A stretch of DNA of 64,000 nucleotides, from contig JANXSN010000053.1 in the NCBI GenBank assembly GCA_025352685.1, positions 1 through 64,000 on the forward strand. Reading direction: 5' to 3'. Origin of the DNA: Sphingomonadales bacterium (GTDB lineage: Bacteria > Pseudomonadota > Alphaproteobacteria > Sphingomonadales > Sphingomonadaceae). The notes under the pieces were generated by a model. The model saw only the letters and a program-made list of their open reading frames with translations. It was not told the DNA's origin and made no database searches. Shown here piece after piece: positions 58,581-64,000 of this stretch. A program made the translations under genes and the position numbers. Position 1 is the stretch's first letter, and each line of letters starts with the position of its first letter.

Positions 58581-58729
58581 GCGGTCTTCCTATTCTAGAT
58601 TCTTATAAAAGAGATGATGCTAGTAGATGGGGATCGAATGCCGGGGTTTATGCTGAGTCACGGGTTCTGCCAACAGTTTGACTTGGCGTAATCTGCCAAT
58701 GATCAACGATTCGCATCCATGCATCCCCG

Positions 58730-58738
58730 TTATCCACA
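58730..58738 (+). promoter_or_regulatory. DnaA box (perfect)
   Basis: TTATCCACA, identical to the high-affinity DnaA box, in the hemE-ppsR gap. Confidence 0.8.
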
Positions 58739-58761
58739 AGGTGGGCACCAAACGATGCGGT

Positions 58762-58770
58762 TGTGGATGA
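58762..58770 (-). promoter_or_regulatory. DnaA box (one mismatch)
   Basis: TGTGGATGA, the reverse of TCATCCACA, one base from the consensus. It overlaps the GANTC site at 58769-58773. Confidence 0.6.
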
Positions 58771-58872
58771 GTCTGGGCATGGGTGTTGGGGCATCGGGGG
58801 TGCTTTGCTCTCCTCGTTTTATGCAGATTGCTGTCTTTGCGCTTTTCCCGTGTTTTGTGCACAGGGAGCATT

Positions 58873-59688
58873 GTGACCCGGCTCCACCTCCATCTCGTCT
58901 CAGACTCGACTGGCGAAACGCTCGAGATGGTTGCCAAAGCGGCGCTTGCCCAGTTCGACGACGTCGAATCCATGAAGCATTTTTGGCCGATGGTCCGCAG
59001 CGAGGGTCATTTGCAGAGGATTATGGGTGATATTGGCAAAAATCCTGGCCTTGTTCTGTTCACGCTTGCCAATAATGCGATTCGAGGAAAGCTGGAAGAC
59101 TTGTGCGCGGCGGCGGGATTGCCAGCAGTTGCACCGCTTGATTCGGTGACCAACAGACTCTCGTCGATGCTGGGGCAGCAGATGACAGCCCGCGTTGGGG
59201 CGCAACATACGCTTGATGCCGCTTATTTTGCCCGTGTCAATGCCATACAGTTCACCATCGCTCACGATGATGGAACAGGGTCGGAAAATTGGGAGCAGGC
59301 AGACATTATTCTTGCAGGCGTTAGCCGCACCTCCAAGACTCCCACATCGATTTATCTCGCAAATCGCGGCTACAAGACCGCAAATATCCCGGTCGTCATC
59401 GAGTCTCCACCGCCCGAATCGCTCTATCGTCTGAAAAACCCGTTGGTGGTCGGCCTTGTCACCAGCGCCGAACGGTTGATCCAGATCCGTCGCAATCGCT
59501 TGCTCTCGCTTAATCAGGCACCTGAAACCGATTACGTTAATCAGGAGAAGGTGGCAGCCGAACTCGCCTTTGCACGACGAATATTTGCCGATAACGCGTG
59601 GCCGGTCATCGATATGACCCGGCGGTCGATCGAAGAAGCCGCGGCGGCGATCATTAATCTGTGCAACCAACGGCGCGGCACGGTCTGA
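58873..59688 (+). CDS. ppsR: Kinase-pyrophosphorylase (PPSR/DUF299 family)
   Basis: A 271-residue protein of the DUF299 family, which regulates a PEP-linked dikinase by ADP-dependent phosphorylation of a Thr. LHLVSDSTGETLEMVAKAAL is the start, ADIILAGVSRTSKTPTSIYLANRGYKTANIPVV (59300-59400) holds the P-loop-like GVSRTSKTPTS motif, and YVNQEKVAAEL follows. GTG 58873 is preceded by AGGGAG. In this position it is Caulobacter's RP001-type gene, first after the origin. Confidence 0.93.
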   Translation: MTRLHLHLVSDSTGETLEMVAKAALAQFDDVESMKHFWPMVRSEGHLQRIMGDIGKNPGLVLFTLANNAIRGKLEDLCAAAGLPAVAPLDSVTNRLSSMLGQQMTARVGAQHTLDAAYFARVNAIQFTIAHDDGTGSENWEQADIILAGVSRTSKTPTSIYLANRGYKTANIPVVIESPPPESLYRLKNPLVVGLVTSAERLIQIRRNRLLSLNQAPETDYVNQEKVAAELAFARRIFADNAWPVIDMTRRSIEEAAAAIINLCNQRRGTV

Positions 59689-60269
59689 TGCTTGTTCTGG
59701 CTTCGACCAGTTTGGCTCGGCGTACAATGCTGGAAGCGGCAGGTGTGACACATGTCGCCGTTGCTGCGGGCGTGGACGAAGAGGCTACCAAAGCGGCGCT
59801 CAGTCACCTCGGCGGACGCGCGCTGGCCGATGCGCTAGCAGAATTAAAAGCTGTGAAGGTGTCACTGCGCCGCCCAGGCGATCTTGTGCTGGGCTGCGAC
59901 CAGACACTTGAATGTGACGACGGCCGATTGCTCGACAAGCCCGGCGACATCCTTGGCCAACAACTTCGGTTACTGTCGGGCACGACGCACCGCCTCCACT
60001 CGGCGGTTGTGGCGGCCGAGAACGGCCGACCTGTCTGGCGACACGTCGAGCGGGCGAAAATGACCATGAGAGTGCTTAGCGAAGATTTCATCGCTGACTA
60101 TTGCGCGGCGGAAGGGGAAAGTGTTGGCGGTTGTATTGGTGGTTACCGCATCGAGGGACGTGGCATACAGCTGTTTTCCCGGATTGAGGGCGACCATTTC
60201 ACGATCCTGGGCCTTCCTTTGTTGCCCGTGCTCGACTGGCTGCGGGTCCGCGGAGTGCTGCCGTCATGA
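59688..60269 (+). CDS. Maf-family nucleotide pyrophosphatase
   Basis: A 193-residue Maf-like protein that hydrolyses non-canonical or ordinary nucleoside triphosphates as house-cleaning. LVLASTSLARRTMLEAAG is the start, DLVLGCDQTLECDDGRLL holds the catalytic Asp, LLSGTTHRLHSAVV the metal area, and GGYRIEGRGIQLFSRIEGDHFTILGLPL (60135-60220) the family signature. Overlaps the ppsR stop by one base (TGATG). Confidence 0.92.
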   Translation: MLVLASTSLARRTMLEAAGVTHVAVAAGVDEEATKAALSHLGGRALADALAELKAVKVSLRRPGDLVLGCDQTLECDDGRLLDKPGDILGQQLRLLSGTTHRLHSAVVAAENGRPVWRHVERAKMTMRVLSEDFIADYCAAEGESVGGCIGGYRIEGRGIQLFSRIEGDHFTILGLPLLPVLDWLRVRGVLPS

Positions 60270-61084
60270 CAGCGCCCTACGCAGAGGTTATCGGCGACCC
60301 GATCGGGCATTCCAAGTCACCCACGATTCATAAATTCTGGCTAGATCGGCTGAGACTCGTGGGCGACTATCGTGCGGTACGAGTCGTGATGGATGATATT
60401 GGAGCCTATATTTCGAACCGGCGCGCCGACCCAGCATGGCGCGGTTGCAATATCACAATTCCTCACAAAATCGCGATCATGGATTATATTGGTGATCCGG
60501 GAAGTGTTCGCGACTCGATAGGCGCGATGAATACGGTCCTGCGGGATTCCGCGGGTGTGTTGACGGGTACCAACACCGATGCGGGCGGCTTCTTTGCGCC
60601 GATTGCCCAATTGGCTTTGGCGGGAAAGCCGGTTGCGGTCGTCGGAACGGGCGGTGCGGCGCACGCCGTGTTGTTCGCACTTTCCCGCGTTGGGGTCGGC
60701 CCAGTTACGGTGCTGGCGCGCAACCCGTTAAAAGCCGCACGGTTGCTTGCACGCTTCGGTTTGACGGGCAATGTGCAGACGTTGAGCGTGCCGCTACCGC
60801 CTGTTGCCCTGCTCGTACAGGCCACCCAGCTCGGCATGGTAGGACAACCGCCGCTTGATCTCGACCTGTCGCCACTGCCCGACGAGGCCGTTGTGTACGA
60901 CTTGGTCTATGCACCCGTTGTGACTCGGTTGCTCGCAGCGGCCGCTGCGCGAAGACTTGAAACGGTCGACGGTCTCGAGATGCTGATCGGACAGGCTGCG
61001 CTTGCCTTTGAACTATTCTTCGGAGTCGAACCGCCGCGCGACGTTGATGCCGACGATGAATTACGGATATTGCTGACGTCATGA
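60266..61084 (+). CDS. aroE: Shikimate dehydrogenase
   Basis: AroE reduces 3-dehydroshikimate with NADPH. The 272-residue protein has EVIGDPIGHSKSPTIHKFW (shikimate-binding Ser), NITIPHKIAIMDYIG with the catalytic Lys, TGTNTDAGGFFAPI with the catalytic Asp, and VAVVGTGGAAHAVLFAL (NADP loop). LEMLIGQAALAFELFFG ends it. ATG 60266 overlaps maf; the coaE start overlaps its stop. Confidence 0.95.
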   Translation: MTAPYAEVIGDPIGHSKSPTIHKFWLDRLRLVGDYRAVRVVMDDIGAYISNRRADPAWRGCNITIPHKIAIMDYIGDPGSVRDSIGAMNTVLRDSAGVLTGTNTDAGGFFAPIAQLALAGKPVAVVGTGGAAHAVLFALSRVGVGPVTVLARNPLKAARLLARFGLTGNVQTLSVPLPPVALLVQATQLGMVGQPPLDLDLSPLPDEAVVYDLVYAPVVTRLLAAAAARRLETVDGLEMLIGQAALAFELFFGVEPPRDVDADDELRILLTS

Positions 61085-61689
61085 ACCCGGTTCCCCCGAT
61101 TTTAGGCTGCCTCACGGGCTCGATTGCCATGGGAAAATCTACTGTGGCGGCGATGCTGCGCGATCTGGGCGTGCCGGTATTTGACGCCGACGCCGTGGTT
61201 CATGATTTTCAGGGCCGCAATGGCCGACTCGTTCCGGCTATCGAAGCTCAGTTTCCCGGAACCACGACTACAGCTGGCGTCGATCGACAGAAATTGGGAA
61301 CACAGGTGCTCGCCAACGATGCCGCGATGTCGAAACTCGAAGCGATTGTGCATCCTGCGGTGGCCGAGGAGCGGAAGATTTTCCTCGCGGCGCACCGCGA
61401 CGCACCACTTGTTGTGCTCGATATTCCCTTGTTTTTCGAAAAGTCTGGCGAGAGCGCCATGGACGCGATCATTGTCGTGTCGGCAACACCAGACATTCAG
61501 CGAGCTCGGGCGCTCGCGCGACCCGGCATGACACCCGAAAAATTTGAAGCGATCCTTGCGCGACAAATGCCTGATGTCGAAAAACGTGCACGAGCCGATT
61601 TCGTGATCGACACCGCGGTTCCCTTGGCTGTCACCCGTGCGCGTGTCGCCGAGGTCATTGCTTGTATCTTGGACCGCGAAGGCCGATAG
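61081..61689 (+). CDS. coaE: Dephospho-CoA kinase
   Basis: CoaE phosphorylates dephospho-CoA, the last step to CoA. The 202-residue protein has GCLTGSIAMGKSTVAAMLRDL (Walker A), VPVFDADAVVHDFQ, and VLDIPLFFEKSGESAMD and ARALARPGMTPEKFEAILARQMP (61500-61570) in the lid. ATG 61081 follows aroE with a four-base overlap. Standard neighbour of dnaQ. Confidence 0.95.
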   Translation: MNPVPPILGCLTGSIAMGKSTVAAMLRDLGVPVFDADAVVHDFQGRNGRLVPAIEAQFPGTTTTAGVDRQKLGTQVLANDAAMSKLEAIVHPAVAEERKIFLAAHRDAPLVVLDIPLFFEKSGESAMDAIIVVSATPDIQRARALARPGMTPEKFEAILARQMPDVEKRARADFVIDTAVPLAVTRARVAEVIACILDREGR

Positions 61690-61699
61690 CCGGGACTCA

Positions 61700-62407
61700 A
61701 TGCGCGAAATCGTGTTCGATACCGAGACCACTGGCCTCGATCCCTCCCAGGGAGACCGCATCGTCGAAATTGGCTGCATCGAGCTGGTCAATCGATGCGA
61801 GACGGGTCGCACCTTCCATGCCTACTTCAATCCACAAATGGCGATGCCCAGCATTGCCGAACAAATCCACGGCCTCAGCGACACCTTCCTGACTGACAAG
61901 CCCCTGTTCGAAGACCTTGTCGAAGACCTGCTCGATTTCATCGAAGATTCCCCGCTGGTCGCGCACAATGCGATGTTCGATTATGGTTTTTTAAATGCCG
62001 AACTTGCAGCGTGCGGGCGGTTACACATCAATCGGTCGCGGATTGTAGACACACTAGCGATTTCGAAAACACGGCATCCGGGCGCCAAGCACAGCCTCGA
62101 TGCGCTGTGCAATCGCTACGGCATTGACCGCAGCCACCGCATCCAGCACGGCGCGCTGCTTGACGCACAGCTGCTGTCGCAGGTTTATATCGAGCTGACC
62201 GGCGGCCGACAAATCGGGCTCGACATGGCGGGACCCGAATCGGTTGGACATGTGGCTGCCGCCCCGGCCTCGCTATCATGGAACTCTGTTCGCCGTCCGC
62301 GTCCGCAAGTGCTGTCCGACGGAGACATTGCGCGTCACCGTGCGTTTGTGACTACGCTTACCGACCCTTTGTGGGCATCCGGTGACGATTGGGACGTCGC
62401 TTCGTAG
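61700..62407 (+). CDS. dnaQ: DNA polymerase III subunit epsilon
   Basis: The 235-residue proofreading exonuclease. REIVFDTETTGLDPSQGDRIVEIG is Exo I with DTE, LVAHNAMFDYGFLNAEL Exo II, and RIQHGALLDAQLLSQVY Exo III with His and Asp. GRTFHAYFNPQMAMPSIAEQIHG lies between. ATG 61700, 10 bases after coaE. A longer frame upstream lacks support. In this order it completes the origin-right operon. Confidence 0.95.
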   Translation: MREIVFDTETTGLDPSQGDRIVEIGCIELVNRCETGRTFHAYFNPQMAMPSIAEQIHGLSDTFLTDKPLFEDLVEDLLDFIEDSPLVAHNAMFDYGFLNAELAACGRLHINRSRIVDTLAISKTRHPGAKHSLDALCNRYGIDRSHRIQHGALLDAQLLSQVYIELTGGRQIGLDMAGPESVGHVAAAPASLSWNSVRRPRPQVLSDGDIARHRAFVTTLTDPLWASGDDWDVAS

Positions 62408-62444
62408 GGAATGGCGCCCCTGTTTTGTAAGAAGGAGAAGTCGC

Positions 62445-63032
62445 ATGGAGATTCGCGTTTCGGGACATCAGGTCGCCACCGGCGCTGCGTTGCGAACACA
62501 TGTCGACACGCGCATGCAGGGGATGGCAAATAAATATTTTGCTCGTGCAATCGGTGCCAACGTGACGTTGGGTAAAGGGCCGCATGACAATGGTTTTTCA
62601 TGCGATATCGTCGCTCATGTCATGCACGGGGTGATCCTGAAAGGGAGCGGCACCGCGATGGAAGCGCATCCCGCTTTCGACGCAGCCGCAGAAAAGATCG
62701 AGCGCCAGTTGCGCCGCTATATGCGACGGCTCAAAGATCATACCGGGCCCGCTGTTTCCGCCGATGACGCCGTGTCCCAAGCCGTTTTGGACAATGCACG
62801 TTATACCGTGTTTGAGGCCGAGGAAACCGACGAAGAGGCTTCGGATCACCCCGTTGTTGTTGCCGAAACCCGAGTCGACGTACCCGACGCCAGCGTGTCG
62901 GACGCGGTCATGATGCTCGACTTGCGCAACACGAACGCGCTGTTGTTCAAAAACGCGGGAACCGGGGCATTCAACATGGTCTATCGACGCGGCGATGGCA
63001 CCATTGGCTGGGTGGAGCCCTTGCGTAACTGA
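62445..63032 (+). CDS. hpf: Ribosome hibernation-promoting factor, long form
   Basis: A 195-residue long-form HPF, which dimerises 70S ribosomes to 100S in stationary phase. The N-terminal domain MEIRVSGHQVATGAALRTHV and the CDIVAHVMHGVILKGSGTAMEAH strands form the ribosome-binding beta-alpha fold. The C-terminal domain SVSDAVMMLDLRNTNALLFK and GAFNMVYRRGDGTIGWVEP is the dimerisation part found only in the long form. GAAGGAGAAG lies 5 bases before ATG 62445. Confidence 0.94.
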   Translation: MEIRVSGHQVATGAALRTHVDTRMQGMANKYFARAIGANVTLGKGPHDNGFSCDIVAHVMHGVILKGSGTAMEAHPAFDAAAEKIERQLRRYMRRLKDHTGPAVSADDAVSQAVLDNARYTVFEAEETDEEASDHPVVVAETRVDVPDASVSDAVMMLDLRNTNALLFKNAGTGAFNMVYRRGDGTIGWVEPLRN

Positions 63033-63080
63033 GCATTCTGCGAAAAGGGGCGCGTCGATACGTCTTTATCCGGATCAAAA

Positions 63081-63548
63081 ATGACCGAATTGTCACAATT
63101 TTTCGCACCCGGCGCGATGGTAGTTGCTCTACCTGTTTCGGGAAAAAAGCCTTTGTTCCAAGCACTCGGCGCGATTGCTGAACGCGTTTACGCTATCGAT
63201 CAACTCAAGGTCATCGAACGCCTGACCGAGCGTGAGCGACTCGGGTCAACCGGTTTTGGTGGCGGGGTCGCGATCCCGCACGGTAAAATTGACGGGATCG
63301 ATCACGTCGTTGCCGTGTTTGCTCAGCTCGCGCAGCCCATCGATTTTGCTGCAGTTGACGACATGCCGGTAGACTTGGTGTTCATGCTCTTGTCACCGGT
63401 CGATGCGGGCGCTGATCACCTGAAGGCGCTGGCGCAGGTCAGTCGTGCGCTGCGCGACCGGACCTTTGTCGCCAAACTCCGCGGTGCGGCGTCCGACGAC
63501 GCGTTGGCGGTGCTGTTCGAAGGCGGCGAAGCGCGGGATGCCGCCTGA
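63081..63548 (+). CDS. ptsN: Nitrogen PTS EIIA protein PtsN
   Basis: A 155-residue EIIA-Ntr protein. TGFGGGVAIPHGKIDGIDHVV carries the phosphorylated His67; DDMPVDLVFMLLSPVDAG is the next conserved stretch, and HLKALAQVSRALRD a helix. In this family PtsN links PTS signalling to potassium and nitrogen balance. Next to hpf as in many proteobacteria. ATG 63081. Confidence 0.94.
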   Translation: MTELSQFFAPGAMVVALPVSGKKPLFQALGAIAERVYAIDQLKVIERLTERERLGSTGFGGGVAIPHGKIDGIDHVVAVFAQLAQPIDFAAVDDMPVDLVFMLLSPVDAGADHLKALAQVSRALRDRTFVAKLRGAASDDALAVLFEGGEARDAA

Positions 63549-63999
63549 TTTGGTAACACCCGGCGCGGCGGCCCACCATCGTGCCCTCGAATCGCTTTAT
63601 CGCGCCGCACCGATCAACCTTCTTTTCCCCTCTACGCTGGACATCACGGGGGAAGGCTTGGCGACAATCCGGTTTGAGGTCGGAGAATCAGCCTACCATG
63701 CGGGAGGAGCGGTTCACGGTACGGCTTATTTTAAAATGCTTGATGATGCGGCCTTTTATGCAGCCAACAGCTTGGTTTCTGACCGTTTTTTGCTGACGAC
63801 CGCATTCAATTTGCTATTCACCAAGCCGCTGAAAAGGGGACCCGTTTTTGCCGAAGGGCGATGGGTCAGCGGAAGGCGCCGGGTCTTCATCGCCGAGGCG
63901 CGGCTGATTGATGCCAATGGTGATGAAGCTGCACGGGGAACCGGCACGTTCATGCGGTCTCAGATCGCGCTTTCGACGCTTCCTGGCTATGCAAGATGA
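63538..63999 (+). CDS. PaaI-family hotdog thioesterase
   Basis: A 153-residue single hotdog domain. YHAGGAVHGTAYFKMLDDAAFYAANSLV (63690-63780) is the long central helix region with the HGG-type motif, and LLTTAFNLLFTKPLKRGPVFAEG follows. It probably hydrolyses acyl-CoA. ATG 63538 overlaps the ptsN stop by 11 bases. The stop TGA is at 63997-63999, one base from the window end, so the gene is complete. Confidence 0.87.
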   Translation: MPPDLVTPGAAAHHRALESLYRAAPINLLFPSTLDITGEGLATIRFEVGESAYHAGGAVHGTAYFKMLDDAAFYAANSLVSDRFLLTTAFNLLFTKPLKRGPVFAEGRWVSGRRRVFIAEARLIDANGDEAARGTGTFMRSQIALSTLPGYAR

Positions 64000-64000
64000 T

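Larger units (their letters stand above)
58581..58872. other. oriC: Probable chromosome replication origin (oriC)
   Basis: A 292-base gap between divergent hemE and ppsR, the place of the Caulobacter origin. It holds a perfect DnaA box (58730-58738) and a one-mismatch box (58762-58770), a looser match (58855-58863), an AT-rich stretch at 58590-58625 and four GANTC sites (58598, 58655, 58708, 58769). No full CtrA pair (TTAA-N7-TTAA) is seen. Genes on both sides point away from it. It also contains the promoters of hemE and ppsR. Confidence 0.7.

Overview
The window looks like chromosomal DNA from an alphaproteobacterium of the order Sphingomonadales. The evidence is high GC, the order of house-keeping genes, and lineage-typical small genes (DUF3576 lipoprotein, DUF6489 protein, twin-transmembrane protein, a long RibA, an LptM-like lipoprotein between argH and lysA). 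The genus cannot be fixed from sequence alone.

Positions 49.3-64.0 kb hold the classic alphaproteobacterial replication-origin neighbourhood. The minus-strand run is parB-parA-rsmG-mnmG-mnmE-DUF6489-terC-rho-hemJ-hemE, then a 292-bp gap, then the plus-strand run ppsR-maf-aroE-coaE-dnaQ-hpf-ptsN-thioesterase. The gap (58581-58872) has a perfect DnaA box, a one-mismatch box, an AT-rich stretch and four GANTC sites, and transcription diverges from it. It is the best oriC candidate, by analogy with Caulobacter, where the origin also lies beside hemE. Two parS palindromes lie in rsmG and between mnmG and mnmE, 5-7 kb from it.

Positions 44.8-49.3 kb carry a plus-strand operon for envelope, translation and replication functions (DUF3576 lipoprotein, leuS, lptE, holA). 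Positions 2.8-44.5 kb are mostly ordinary metabolism in short operons: ergothioneine synthesis (egtB-egtD), cobalamin adenosylation, tRNA modification (gluQ, tsaD), siroheme, lysine and arginine (lysA, argH), lipoprotein transport and cell division (lolA, ftsK), ubiquinone hydroxylation, tetrapyrrole synthesis (hemC-hemD), gpsA, an rRNA methyltransferase with rpe, heparinase and purH, ferredoxin reductase, polA with a flippase, lepA, xth-ribA, a HAD hydrolase with YggS, a ThiE/TenI-like protein and an outer-membrane beta-barrel protein. One tRNA-Gly(GCC) is present.

The decayed parts are the most irregular. The first 2.8 kb has the 3' end of an IS630-type transposase joined in frame to a MerR/TipAS-like regulator with three stop codons, then a DUF1176 gene with several frameshifts. 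A CsgG/HfaB-like gene (38.9-39.7 kb) is also broken. An unannotated structured RNA with its own terminator-like hairpin is proposed at 13.3-13.5 kb. No phage, CRISPR array, toxin-antitoxin or defence system was seen, and no convincing wholly new multi-gene system was found.
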